From Clostridiales bacterium (GTDB lineage Bacteria > Bacillota > Clostridia > Peptostreptococcales > Anaerovoracaceae), in contig CP042469.1 of assembly GCA_015243575.1 (NCBI GenBank), positions 3,438,929 through 3,502,928 of the forward strand: a stretch of 64,000 nucleotides of DNA, read 5' to 3'. Under the pieces are notes generated by a model, which saw only the letters and a list, made by a program, of their open reading frames with translations, ran no database searches and was not told the DNA's origin. The position numbers were made by a program, and so were the translations under genes. How positions within the stretch are numbered: position 1 is the stretch's first letter; the number at the start of each line of letters is the position of its first letter. Shown here piece by piece: positions 8,936-17,553 of the stretch.

Positions 8936-8964
8936 ATAATACACCTATTATATGCTAATATCAA
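8936..8964 (-). promoter_or_regulatory. Sigma-A promoter of the kimA-type/ROK operon
   Basis: Read on the minus strand: TTGATA, 17-bp spacer, TATTAT. It gives a leader of about 90 nt containing a small CGCAA/TTGCG hairpin. Confidence 0.65.
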
Positions 8965-9038
8965 TAGGTTTTCTAATAATAACACGATCTATTTTCCTCG
9001 TATTATCTGAATTGGAAATGTATTTCTGATTCAATCAA

Positions 9039-9074
9039 AAATCCTGCTGTCAGAATGTACTCTCAGCAGGATTT
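9039..9074 (-). terminator. Terminator after the MoeA-like gene
   Basis: AAATCCTGCT and AGCAGGATTT form a 10-bp stem around a 16-base loop. On the minus strand the distal arm runs into TTTTT. It closes the modABC1-mocA-moeA-like operon. Confidence 0.8.
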
Positions 9075-9153
9075 GATTCATTTTGAAAACTCTAGAGACA
9101 TTCCTGATTTAGGAAAAATGCCCTTCCGTCTCTCAATATGTTGTGAGGATATT

Positions 9154-10176
9154 TTAATATGCCTTACCAAAGCCGCAATTGGGATAAGTACACACTTCAC
9201 AAGTCTGGCATAGCCCGCCGTGCGCCAGTTTTTTGATATCCGTTCTCGTAGGGATCTCACCTGCCAAGATCCGGGGAACTACCAGATCAAAGATGCTTAC
9301 ACCTCGATACATGACACAGCCAGGAAGTCCAACAACAGGAACATTCCCGATGTACGCCAGCATGAACATCGCCCCCGGCAAAACGGGAGCCCCGTAGGTT
9401 ACAATATGGCCTCCTGCTTTTCTGATTCCCGTTGGGGTTCTGTCATCGGGGTCAACGGACATGCCTCCGGTGACGCCAATCATGTCAGCACCTTCCTCAA
9501 TGAGTTTTTGAATACAGCCTGCAATCATATCTTCATCATCGTCTGCAAAAACCTGATTCATTACCTCACTTCCCAGGTCTCCAAACTTTTTCCTCAGCAC
9601 AGGCCCAAAAGCATCCTTTATTTTTCCGGTATAAACTTCACTTCCAGTGGTCACAAGGCCAATTTTCAGCTTTTTAAGAGGAAGAACTTCGATTAGCGTT
9701 CCAGTCTGACAGACCTTTTCCGCTCCTGCAACGATGCTTTCGTTGACAAATAATGGGATTACCCGCGTACCTGCAATCTTCTGACCTTTTTTAACCAGCT
9801 GATTTTCATGGATACTGGCAAACATAATTTCATCCTGATCAATGAGCTGATTCAGTAAAGCGGTATTGATCTTCAGCAATCCGTCACAATCAGCAACCAG
9901 CTCGATCTTGCCCTCTCCTGGAGCAACCAGCCGGATCCCATTCCCGGCTGCCGCTACTGCAATTCTCAAAGCTGCTTCATCCTCATGGATATCCTTTTCT
10001 TCTTTATCGATGACGAAAAGATTCCGCTTACCCATGCTGAGCAGCACATCGATGTCTTCGCTGGCGATCACATGCCCTTTTTTAAATCGCCGCCCTTTAA
10101 ATTCACCCGGGATAATCTGAGTAAGGTCATGAGCCAAAACCATACCCACCGCATCAAATACCGAAACTTCTTTCAT
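9154..10176 (-). CDS. MoeA-like molybdopterin-binding protein with C-terminal Cys cluster
   Basis: A 340-residue protein with the MoCF/MoeA molybdopterin-binding fold: GLVTTGSEVYTGKIKDAFGP and GVTGGMSVDPDDRTPTGI at about 173-255 are the phosphate and pterin-binding loops. It lacks the long N-terminal domains of true MoeA and is the short form found in molybdenum-hydroxylase clusters, expected to bind molybdopterin or adenylylated molybdopterin during metal insertion. The last 20 residues hold CQTCEVCTYPNC, four Cys that could bind a metal or an Fe-S cluster. The ATG follows AAAGGAGA. It is the last gene of an operon running modA-modB-modC-mocA/phosphatase-this gene. Confidence 0.8.
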   Translation of the reverse strand: MKEVSVFDAVGMVLAHDLTQIIPGEFKGRRFKKGHVIASEDIDVLLSMGKRNLFVIDKEEKDIHEDEAALRIAVAAAGNGIRLVAPGEGKIELVADCDGLLKINTALLNQLIDQDEIMFASIHENQLVKKGQKIAGTRVIPLFVNESIVAGAEKVCQTGTLIEVLPLKKLKIGLVTTGSEVYTGKIKDAFGPVLRKKFGDLGSEVMNQVFADDDEDMIAGCIQKLIEEGADMIGVTGGMSVDPDDRTPTGIRKAGGHIVTYGAPVLPGAMFMLAYIGNVPVVGLPGCVMYRGVSIFDLVVPRILAGEIPTRTDIKKLAHGGLCQTCEVCTYPNCGFGKAY

Positions 10177-10203
10177 AATGCCTCTCCTTTTAAAAACAAC
10201 AAT

Positions 10204-11616
10204 TTATATTCTGAAATCAAGAGCGATAATGCCTCCGTTGGTGATGGGACGTCTGTTCCCATTCTCCAGCGGCACGTTCAGAAGCCTACATAAAATCACA
10301 TTGATTACTCCCCAATGTGAAACTATAACAATGTCTTTCGTTTTATTCTCGGTGTTCTGTCCGATTTCTATGGCTCGTTCCTGCTTTAAGATTCCTCGAA
10401 GTGCCTTCATTGCACGATATTGCAGATCGTAGAAATTTTCGCTGCTATGGTCAAATTTATAGGTCAGGAGATTCTCTCCCCGTCTTTTATATTCTTCCGG
10501 GTATTGCTCCATGATTTCTCGGATGAAGCAGCCATCCCAGCATCCAAGTGACATTTCTCTCAATCTGCTGTCGCAGATTATTGAGAGCTCTGACAGGTTC
10601 TCCTCTTCAGCGAAACGTGCCCGTATCAGTTCCGCTGTTTCTGCTGCCCTAAGCAGATCGCTGGAATAAATGCAAAGAGGCCTGGCTTCATTACCAAGAA
10701 GTTCTTCCGCGGCTTCTGCTGCCTGCTGCCTCCCTTTTTCTGATAGTGGTACATCGGTTTGACCAAGAAATATCTTCTCGCTATGCTGGCGGATCTCTCC
10801 ATGTCTGACCAGAAACAGCCGCTTCCCCTGAAGCATCAGCTTCAGACCGGCATCCTGCTCCCCTGATGCGGTTTCTCCCGCTTCATCCCAGTCAATTCCC
10901 CGGTTTTGGGCATAGGAAGACCGTTCCTCATAATAATCCAGCAGTTCCTGATATCCCTGCGGTGTATCCATATCCAGGACAACCGATTCATCGCCCACCT
11001 CAAGCTTAATCATACGATCTTCATGGCGGCTGGTGACCGCTTTCAATCCTCCCTCGCCCTTATGATCCAGAATCTCCTCTGCAAAACAGGCCGGAATAAA
11101 TAACGGATGACCCTTTTTTCCCTGATAGCACGGAACAATAAATGCCTCCGGCACCTCTCTATGCTGATCCATAATCTTTTTAAGCACACCCGCCGATACC
11201 AGCGGACTGTCGGCCAGCATAAGAAAATATCCCTCGGGCCCATCGGCGAAAACAGTCATGGCCTCCCTGATGCCTCTTTGGATTGAGGTGAACATACCCA
11301 TATCATACTCTTGGTTGTACGCTTCTCTGATCCCTTTCTTTTCAAGAACCGGCACCAGAAGCTCCCGCTTATATCCAGTTACCGCAAGGACCGAACTGAT
11401 CCCAGATTTTTTATATGTATCGGCAATCCATTCTACCGCTGTACGATTACCTATTTGTAATAAAGGTTTAAAGTCTCCCATGCGCGAGGAATATCCTGCA
11501 GCAAGAATGATCCCTGCAATCCGATCGTGCCGGTCAGTACCAAGCATCTCAGCCGCAGCTATCTCAGCCTCACTTCTCTCAATCGCCCCTTTATCAGTTC
11601 CTGACTTCTGTTTCAT
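10204..11616 (-). CDS. MocA-type nucleotidyltransferase fused to a histidine phosphatase
   Basis: A 470-residue two-domain protein. Residues 30-220 form a MobA/MocA-like nucleotidyltransferase with the signature LAAGYSSRMGDFK at 38-50 and the LADSP metal-binding motif. MocA makes molybdopterin cytosine dinucleotide for xanthine-oxidase-family enzymes. Residues 270-470 form a histidine phosphatase (LVRHGEI at about 272, IVSHWGVI near the end), the family of phosphoglycerate mutase and alpha-ribazole phosphatase. The phosphatase may remove a phosphate in cofactor handling, but its substrate is unknown. The start overlaps the modC stop region (TGA-T-ATG) with an AGGAG site, so translation is coupled. 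Confidence 0.88.
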   Translation of the reverse strand: MKQKSGTDKGAIERSEAEIAAAEMLGTDRHDRIAGIILAAGYSSRMGDFKPLLQIGNRTAVEWIADTYKKSGISSVLAVTGYKRELLVPVLEKKGIREAYNQEYDMGMFTSIQRGIREAMTVFADGPEGYFLMLADSPLVSAGVLKKIMDQHREVPEAFIVPCYQGKKGHPLFIPACFAEEILDHKGEGGLKAVTSRHEDRMIKLEVGDESVVLDMDTPQGYQELLDYYEERSSYAQNRGIDWDEAGETASGEQDAGLKLMLQGKRLFLVRHGEIRQHSEKIFLGQTDVPLSEKGRQQAAEAAEELLGNEARPLCIYSSDLLRAAETAELIRARFAEEENLSELSIICDSRLREMSLGCWDGCFIREIMEQYPEEYKRRGENLLTYKFDHSSENFYDLQYRAMKALRGILKQERAIEIGQNTENKTKDIVIVSHWGVINVILCRLLNVPLENGNRRPITNGGIIALDFRI

Positions 11617-11617
11617 A

Positions 11618-12280
11618 TCAGTGCTCCTCTACGATTTTACCATCCTTCATCAGAATTCTTCTATCAGCAAAGAGTTCGCTTTCCTGGGTATCATGGGTAA
11701 TCAGAATGGTTGGAATCTTGAATTCCTTCTTGAATGCGGCAAACTCCTGATAGACGATTTCCTTCGTCCGGCTGTCCAGCGCAGAAAAGGGCTCATCAAG
11801 CAGCAGCAGCTTCGGCTTCGTAACAATAGCTCTCGACAGTGCAACGCGCTGCTTCTCTCCCCCTGAAATCTGATTGGGATGCTTGACTTTCAGATGCGCA
11901 ATGCCAAAGGTATCCATAATATAATCCGCATATTGCAGCAACTCTTCCCGTTTTTTCTTATCTTTGTATTCTTCTTTATTTTTAATCCCATATATGATGT
12001 TCTGATGAACGGTCATATTGGGAAATAGTCCGTAATTCTGAAAAAGGTATCCCAACGCCCGCAGCCGCGTAGGAACATCTATGCCCTGATTATGATCAAA
12101 GACCAGCTTCTCCCCTACCGATATCCTTCCATCGTCGGGCAGTGCAAGTCCTGCGATACAATTTAAGAGGGTTGTCTTTCCTGCCCCTGATTCCCCCTGA
12201 ACAACAAGAATTCCACTGTCAAAGCCGTAATTAACGTCAATTGTGAAATGGTCCAGTCTTTTTATGATTCTAAAATCCAT
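11618..12280 (-). CDS. modC: Molybdate ABC transporter ATPase, short form
   Basis: A 220-residue ABC ATPase: Walker A GESGAGKTT, signature ISGGEKQRVALSRA, Walker B LLLLDEPFSALD, and the switch His in ILITHD. It ends right after the ATPase core and so lacks the C-terminal TOBE (molybdate-sensing) domain of classic ModC. A TOBE domain is found instead on the divergent regulator at 14173. The ATG at 12280 is chosen over the TTG at 12325 because GGAGG lies 9 bases before it. It sits with the ModB permease upstream and the cofactor genes downstream, which supports molybdate or tungstate as substrate. Confidence 0.88.
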   Translation of the reverse strand: MDFRIIKRLDHFTIDVNYGFDSGILVVQGESGAGKTTLLNCIAGLALPDDGRISVGEKLVFDHNQGIDVPTRLRALGYLFQNYGLFPNMTVHQNIIYGIKNKEEYKDKKKREELLQYADYIMDTFGIAHLKVKHPNQISGGEKQRVALSRAIVTKPKLLLLDEPFSALDSRTKEIVYQEFAAFKKEFKIPTILITHDTQESELFADRRILMKDGKIVEEH

Positions 12281-12351
12281 CGAAAAGGTTCCTCCGTTTC
12301 CACCAGCCTGCGGCACGTCGTACAAAACCGCTTTTTCTAATACCGGAATTT

Positions 12352-13023
12352 TCAGCTTTGCCTGCCGATATAGTTCTTTTTTTTCAGCCAGGCGTTCAGA
12401 CAGAAAATCAAGAGAAAACTAAAGATGGTCATGATCAGCACAAGCCGGTTGGCCAGCTCAGTATTTCCTGATTCTACGGCGAAATAGATGGCTGTGGGAA
12501 TAGTCTGAGTCCGGCCCGGTATATTCCCCGCAATCATCAGTGTTGCTCCAAACTCGCCGATTGCTCTTGCAAAGGAGAGCACAATCCCACTGATTATCCC
12601 CGGCCATGCCAGAGGAAAAACCACCGTTCGGAAGATCTTCCATTCGCTGCTTCCCAAAGTTCTCGCCGCTCTTTCATAGATTGGATCCAGGCTCACAAAG
12701 GCTGATTTTGCATTCTGATACATCAACGGTAAAGATACGATGCAGGAAGCAATTACAGCGCCCACCCAAGTGAATACAATTTGTATCTGGAAGGTGTCCA
12801 GCAGAAATCCCCCTACTAGGCCTCTTTTTCCAAAAGCGATCAAAAGCAGGTATCCCAGTACGGAAGGCGGCAATACCATAGGCAGGATCAAAAACGTCTC
12901 CCATATATTTTTTCCCGGAATGTTCTTCTTATTGATGGCATAGGCAAAGAATACGCCTAAAAGAAAAGAAAAAATCGTCGCGATGGCTGCAATTTTCAGT
13001 GACAGTAGGATGGGTGACAGCAT
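12352..13023 (-). CDS. modB: Molybdate ABC transporter permease
   Basis: A 223-residue permease with about five to six membrane segments and the coupling-loop motif RAARTLGSSEWKIFRTVVFP, followed by GIVLSFARAIGEFGATLMIAG, which is characteristic of ModB/CysT-type permeases. It forms the membrane channel of the importer with the ATPase 72 bp downstream and the binding protein upstream. The ATG is preceded by AGGAG. A strong hairpin (13088-13119) separates it from modA. Confidence 0.9.
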   Translation of the reverse strand: MLSPILLSLKIAAIATIFSFLLGVFFAYAINKKNIPGKNIWETFLILPMVLPPSVLGYLLLIAFGKRGLVGGFLLDTFQIQIVFTWVGAVIASCIVSLPLMYQNAKSAFVSLDPIYERAARTLGSSEWKIFRTVVFPLAWPGIISGIVLSFARAIGEFGATLMIAGNIPGRTQTIPTAIYFAVESGNTELANRLVLIMTIFSFLLIFCLNAWLKKKNYIGRQS

Positions 13024-13087
13024 TTATGCCTCCTTAGCCAGTTGTGTATGGTTAGCCCGATTATTGTTAAGACCATTATACCGCATC

Positions 13088-13119
13088 TTTGGAGATTTTT
13101 CGACAAAGAAATCTCCAAA
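13088..13119 (-). terminator. Hairpin between modA and modB, likely attenuator or processing site
   Basis: TTTGGAGATTT and AAATCTCCAAA form a perfect 11-bp stem around a 10-base loop. There is no T run after it on the minus strand, so it is more likely an RNA-stabilising or partial-termination hairpin that favours modA mRNA over modBC. Confidence 0.5.
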
Positions 13120-13181
13120 CATACATTCCCTAAAACCGCTGGGATATTCCGGAACCTTATGCATTTGGTCGTATTCCACAC

Positions 13182-14009
13182 TTAAAGTACGGTAAATCCG
13201 TACTTTTCAAAAACGCCAGCAGCATAGTCAGTCTGCAGAAATTTGTAAAACGCAGCTGCTGCTTCCTGTTGCTGCGAATCCTTTATTAAAGCGATGGGAT
13301 AAACAATGGGAGCGTGGCTGGATTCTGGAAGATCCATGACAACCGTTCCCGTTTTCATTGCAAGTGTATCTGACTTATAGACAAGGCCGCAATCAGCATT
13401 GCCCGTATCCACATACTCCAGCACCTGGCGAACATCTTTGGCATAGATAACCCGATCATCTAGTTTGTCCCAAATTCCCAAATTCTGAAGTGCCTGTTTC
13501 GCATATTTTCCTGCGGGAACAGATTCGGGGGTCCCAATGGAAATTCCGGACAGCTCAGTTTTCGTCAGATCATTATAATTCTTGATATTCTCGCTCTGTT
13601 CCGATGAAGCGATAAGAGTCAAAGCATTGCCCAAAAGATCCGCTCTGGACTCGGATACGATGAGTCCCTCTGCCTCCAACCCGTCCATGTGTTCTTCCGA
13701 TGCAGAGAGAAACAGGTCGCAGGGAGCTCCTTCCCTGATCTGTTTCTGTAAGGCCCCTGATGCAGCGAAATTAAATACCAGAACAACAGCTGCCTGTTTT
13801 TGATATTCTGTCTGAATTTCAGTCAGTGCATCGGTAAGGCTAGCTGCGGCAGAAATATTAACCTCAACGCTTGCCGCCTCCTGATCGCCCTGATTTGCCC
13901 CGTCTATGCTTTCGCTTCCCTTTCCCCTGCCACATCCTGAAAAAGCGCAGCCTATGGCTAGTGTTAGGATCAGCACTGCAAATATGATCCGTTTACTCTG
14001 TCTTTTCAT
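13182..14009 (-). CDS. modA: Molybdate-binding lipoprotein
   Basis: A 275-residue extracytoplasmic solute-binding protein. A lipoprotein signal ends at about AFSGC. The mature part opens with the ModA signature VNISAAASLTDALTEIQTEY, and ASGALQKQIREGAPCDLFLSA and YAKDVRQVLEYVDTGNADCG are typical anion-binding loops. It captures molybdate or tungstate and delivers it to the permease encoded downstream. It shares these motifs with the second ModA at 21465-22598 and lacks that protein's N-terminal extension. It is first in its operon and divergent from the HTH-TOBE regulator. Confidence 0.9.
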   Translation of the reverse strand: MKRQSKRIIFAVLILTLAIGCAFSGCGRGKGSESIDGANQGDQEAASVEVNISAAASLTDALTEIQTEYQKQAAVVLVFNFAASGALQKQIREGAPCDLFLSASEEHMDGLEAEGLIVSESRADLLGNALTLIASSEQSENIKNYNDLTKTELSGISIGTPESVPAGKYAKQALQNLGIWDKLDDRVIYAKDVRQVLEYVDTGNADCGLVYKSDTLAMKTGTVVMDLPESSHAPIVYPIALIKDSQQQEAAAAFYKFLQTDYAAGVFEKYGFTVL

Positions 14010-14111
14010 TCTCCTGCTCCTATTCCTATAGAATTCCCGCCTGTACTATTTTAATCAAGCGAAAAAAAACAATCTTATTCCATTGTACGCTGAGCCAGAA
14101 TACAAGTAAAG

Positions 14112-14140
14112 TTGATTTCATCCTTCAGAGCTATTATAAT
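14112..14140 (+). promoter_or_regulatory. Promoter of the HTH-TOBE regulator gene
   Basis: TTGATT, 17-bp spacer, TATAAT, placed about 30 bp before the start codon. The opposite promoter for modA must lie in 14010-14111, but I could not fix it. Confidence 0.6.
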
Positions 14141-14172
14141 AATAGTCACAAACAACAAGGAGGTTTACTGTG

Positions 14173-14694
14173 ATGCGGGAAGAAATCCTTTATACGCCGG
14201 AAGAGCTTGCCGGAAAGTTAAAGCTGTCCAAGTACACGGTCTATGAAATGATTAAACGAGGCGATATTCAAGCCCATCATATCGGAAGAAGCATACGGGT
14301 ATCAGCGTCCCAGCTTGAGCTTTACTTCATGAGCACGAAGCGGTCTGAGAACGTATATGAGGCTGAGCTTGTGCGGGAAGACGGATATCAGTACGCATTG
14401 ACAGGCTCTGTTAAAATCAACGTCGCAACGGAGCTGGAAGGCAGGGTGAAGGTCGCCGTGCGCCCCGAAGACATCATTTTGAGTGCCGGTCCCATCATCA
14501 GCAGTGCACGAAATATGCTCAAAGGAACCGTCACAGGTATTGCCGTGGATGAAAAAAGCGCCAGGGTGACCCTTGACGTGGGAATTCCGCTGACGGTCCT
14601 GATCACCAGCCGCTCTCTGGAAGAGATGAATATCAAAACAGGGGACGAGCTTTACGCTATCTTTAAATCCATGGCAGTAAAGGTCATGAAATAA
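14173..14694 (+). CDS. HTH (excisionase-type) regulator with C-terminal TOBE domain
   Basis: A 173-residue protein. Residues 4-55 are a MerR/excisionase-like helix-turn-helix (YTPEELAGKLKLSKYTVYEM, then RGDIQAHHIGRSIRVS). Residues 60-173 resemble a TOBE/Mop domain pair, with VRPEDIILS, a core GTVTGIAVDEKSARVTLDV and a final VMK strand, a fold that binds molybdate or tungstate. It is thus a likely oxyanion-sensing regulator of the divergent modA operon, built differently from ModE. AGGAGG precedes both GTG 14170 and ATG 14173, and the ATG has better spacing. It is followed directly by a strong hairpin. Confidence 0.82.
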   Translation: MREEILYTPEELAGKLKLSKYTVYEMIKRGDIQAHHIGRSIRVSASQLELYFMSTKRSENVYEAELVREDGYQYALTGSVKINVATELEGRVKVAVRPEDIILSAGPIISSARNMLKGTVTGIAVDEKSARVTLDVGIPLTVLITSRSLEEMNIKTGDELYAIFKSMAVKVMK

Positions 14695-14728
14695 GCCTCT
14701 TTTCGTAAGAATGAAATACAAAAAAACA

Positions 14729-14766
14729 AACTCCCCGATTCCTGCGGATGCAAGAAAAGGGGAGTT
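14729..14766. terminator. Bidirectional terminator
   Basis: AACTCCCC and GGGGAGTT at 14729-14736 and 14759-14766. On the minus strand the stem is followed by TTTGTTTTTTTT. It ends the operon whose last gene is 14779-16191 and also serves the convergent regulator gene. Confidence 0.8.
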
Positions 14767-14778
14767 CATTTAACATCA

Positions 14779-16191
14779 TCAAAGCATAAAATACACAAAG
14801 AGGTATTTCATGCTGCCCATTTCTTTTTTTAAGTTTTTGAGGAATTCCGAATAAAAGTCCTGAAACAGTTCGAACTCTTTCTCTGATACCTGTTGCCCCC
14901 CATAGATCACTTTTTGATAGATCCGGGTCAGACGCAGGAAATCTGCATCATAGACAGCAAACCCTTTCAAAGCCTCTCTTGCGTTCTCTGCAAACTCAGA
15001 CAGGGTCATATCCTGGGGCCTCTTGAGCCCGATTCTACCTAGCCGTTTCAGAAAGTAAGGGTAGAGCAGGGTTACACCTTGCTCCCTGCTTGCCATCAGG
15101 ACTTTTTGATACCAGCGTTTTCTCAGCAGGATTCTCGCAGGGACTGCTGCTGCTGCCAGTACGATTACGATTGGAACTGCAATCCATAGAAATTTTTCTG
15201 CTGACTGAAAGGTGACTGCCAACGCCGCAGCGAGATGTAAGCCTTTTCCGATTCTCCCGGTTTCCTTACGCTGATCCTGCTGCTTCTCTTCTTCCAGCCT
15301 CTTTTCCTCTTCCGGTTTTTCCTGCTTCTTTATTTCTGGCGGAATTGGCTCCTCTGTGAGGATTGTTTTTGTCGATGCAATGCCAAGCCGCTCCATAACC
15401 GGTTCCTCCCTGAGTCTGGCCGTAAGCTCTCCTTTGCCACCGGGAGGCTGCAGAAAGCCTGAGGCTCCATAAAACAATCCAGCCGCAATGAGTAGAATCA
15501 GGCCAGCCGCCATTACTGAGCGAGCCAGGGCATTCCAGTGAAAATCGCTGGTTCCAAGCGCTTCTCTTGCCCGATAAAAGCACAGGGTCAGGCATCCCAG
15601 TAAAAAAAGGAGCAGGCCCGACGCAGATACAGGATAGCCGAGCAGATCAAAGAAAGCCGCCAGAAATGTCCCCCCAAGAAACAGCAGGCAGATGCCCATC
15701 CTTATTCTGGCCAGCCAGAAGACAAGCAATGCCACCATAACAGTCACCGCCGGGAAAAGGTTCCCGTTTTTATCCATTGCTCCAAGGAAGTCTGCCCACA
15801 TTCCAAGGGACCCGCCAGAGCTCTTTTGATACAAGCCAAAGCTGCTCAAAGCCATTGCCGCTATCGACAGCAGTACAGCGATCAGCTTGCCTCTTTCATA
15901 GCGAAATCTAGCTTCCGAGTTGGGTTTTTCCCTGTGAGATCCGGAGTCTGCCCTTTTCCCACTGCAATACCCGGCTTCCAGCACCCCCGTCACCAGCAGC
16001 GTTATTCCAGCCATGGCCCCCATATTGGCCAGCAGCGGCTCGCTTGAATCAAAGCCGGCAAATACAATTACCGCAAGTGCCATGGAGATCAGGGTACAAA
16101 GCAAGATATCTACAAGCATTGCTTGGCGTCCGGACCGATTCCACGATTTATGTTCAGATATCAGATGCTTGATCATGCAGGTTGTCTCCAT
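14779..16191 (-). CDS. Membrane protein with C-terminal DUF4129-like domain
   Basis: A 470-residue protein with about eight N-terminal membrane segments (residues 25-265), a charged linker rich in Glu, Lys and Gln at about 280-310, one more membrane segment near 335-355, and a C-terminal cytoplasmic domain of about 100 residues. The latter (LGRIGLKRPQDMTLSEFAEN, then a LTRIYQKVIYGGQQVS stretch) matches DUF4129. In the usual MoxR-DUF58 operons this domain ends a transglutaminase-type protein. Here the transglutaminase core is absent, so no enzymatic role is proposed. It is last in the operon MORN-MoxR-DUF58-this gene. The start could also be the ATG six codons in. Confidence 0.7.
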   Translation of the reverse strand: METTCMIKHLISEHKSWNRSGRQAMLVDILLCTLISMALAVIVFAGFDSSEPLLANMGAMAGITLLVTGVLEAGYCSGKRADSGSHREKPNSEARFRYERGKLIAVLLSIAAMALSSFGLYQKSSGGSLGMWADFLGAMDKNGNLFPAVTVMVALLVFWLARIRMGICLLFLGGTFLAAFFDLLGYPVSASGLLLFLLGCLTLCFYRAREALGTSDFHWNALARSVMAAGLILLIAAGLFYGASGFLQPPGGKGELTARLREEPVMERLGIASTKTILTEEPIPPEIKKQEKPEEEKRLEEEKQQDQRKETGRIGKGLHLAAALAVTFQSAEKFLWIAVPIVIVLAAAAVPARILLRKRWYQKVLMASREQGVTLLYPYFLKRLGRIGLKRPQDMTLSEFAENAREALKGFAVYDADFLRLTRIYQKVIYGGQQVSEKEFELFQDFYSEFLKNLKKEMGSMKYLFVYFML

Positions 16192-16213
16192 TTAGTTTCT
16201 CAAATCGATCGCC

Positions 16214-17551
16214 TCAAATTGATTGTCTCACTTCGTGCGTTACGGTCTTTTCATTTTCCGATGTGATCCAATGACATCGAATTCCGTACTCTTCAAGGAT
16301 TGTAAGATTACTCTGCTCCTTACGCCTTGCACGATGATCCAAAGCCCCATCGGTCTCCCCTCCTGTTCCGGGAGGAAGAATATAATAAAGCTCCGGGTTT
16401 CGCTGCTGCTTTTTCGCAGAAATCAGCTCCCAGATGAGCATATCCGTTACGTGGGATGTACAAAGGATCAGATTGGTGCTTCTGTTACTCAGTTGCTTCT
16501 CTTTATCCAAAATAGCAGCCCCATCCAGTCCGTCCATTGCAGCTCTACTTCGCGTCCCAATCAGAGGGGGAAGAATTCGAATCAAATCAGGATAATCCTG
16601 CTGTCCTCTCGGGCAAACACGATGCAGCTCCTTATCCCGTCCAACAAAAAAGAGCGCGTACTCGATCTCTCTTGCCGCAGCCTGCTCAATCAAAGAAAGG
16701 GCCGCCTCAACCAGACTGTCATACATCCACGGCAGCATTTTGGGCTCCCCGGAGATTGATACCAGGTCAAGGATCACTGCCAGATCGCTTTTTCGGCTGC
16801 TTTCGGTGATCTTTGTCATGTAGTCCGAGGAATGGGCGGAGAGCTTCCAATGAATCCGCTTCATAGAATCACCCAGTGCGTATTCCCGAACCCCTGTGTA
16901 GTCAAACCCATCGCTGACCGCTTTTTTTTGAACGTTCTGGCTTTCTGTTAGCCGCCGTTCATCAAGCCGAACCACATTGCCGCCCGTAACCTTTGGAAGG
17001 ACTGTAATCTCAAAGGTCGCGCCACCTTTGATTTTGATACAAAACATTCCCGTCAGATCATAAATGCTAAGGTTCTTGATTCCCGCTTCATAAACACCAA
17101 TATGATTCATTTTCGATGAAATTACGAACGAGGCATCGCTTTTTCCTTCCAGCCCCAAAGTCTTTGCCTCAACAGTTCCCTCTCCCGGAAAAAAACCGCC
17201 GATGTAAAGCTCCGCACTCAGTTTTATGCAAGGCAGCCTGGAATCGTTCCTGATTTTGAGCGCTGCGCTGGCCAGTTCTCCTTTTTCACACACCAGATCT
17301 GTCGCTTCCGTTTCAAAGTGTATCCCCTTCCAAAGGATCATCAGATGCAGCGCAGATACCCCATAGAACACGAGCAGCGTGAGACCGGGAAGATATCCGT
17401 AAAAACCCCCTGCATAGTATGCCGGAATTGCACTAATCGCCAGCAGGATCATTGCACCTGCTGCCTTCAGCAGCACATGTTCCCCTGCGGCTGCGGCTCG
17501 TCCTGCGTTTTGAAGCCTGACGTTTCCTTGCAGTAACGACAAATTGGTCAT
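16214..17551 (-). CDS. DUF58 domain protein
   Basis: A 445-residue protein with two N-terminal membrane segments (about 28-70) and a beta-rich external or linker region. The DUF58 core is at about 215-300: DYTGVREYALGDSMKRIHWK with a following SAHSSDYM, then a vWA-like stretch (DLAVILDLVSI). DUF58 proteins pair with MoxR AAA ATPases and are thought to act in assembling or maturing membrane or metal complexes. The ATG follows AGGAGG and lies within bases of the MoxR stop, so translation is coupled. No catalytic residue can be assigned. Confidence 0.85.
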   Translation of the reverse strand: MTNLSLLQGNVRLQNAGRAAAAGEHVLLKAAGAMILLAISAIPAYYAGGFYGYLPGLTLLVFYGVSALHLMILWKGIHFETEATDLVCEKGELASAALKIRNDSRLPCIKLSAELYIGGFFPGEGTVEAKTLGLEGKSDASFVISSKMNHIGVYEAGIKNLSIYDLTGMFCIKIKGGATFEITVLPKVTGGNVVRLDERRLTESQNVQKKAVSDGFDYTGVREYALGDSMKRIHWKLSAHSSDYMTKITESSRKSDLAVILDLVSISGEPKMLPWMYDSLVEAALSLIEQAAAREIEYALFFVGRDKELHRVCPRGQQDYPDLIRILPPLIGTRSRAAMDGLDGAAILDKEKQLSNRSTNLILCTSHVTDMLIWELISAKKQQRNPELYYILPPGTGGETDGALDHRARRKEQSNLTILEEYGIRCHWITSENEKTVTHEVRQSI

Positions 17552-17553
17552 TG

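Noticed and set aside
8839-9038. c-di-AMP (ydaO) riboswitch before the kimA-type gene
   Set aside because: Known regulation made me look, but the conserved ydaO segments are not present in the 90-nt leader.
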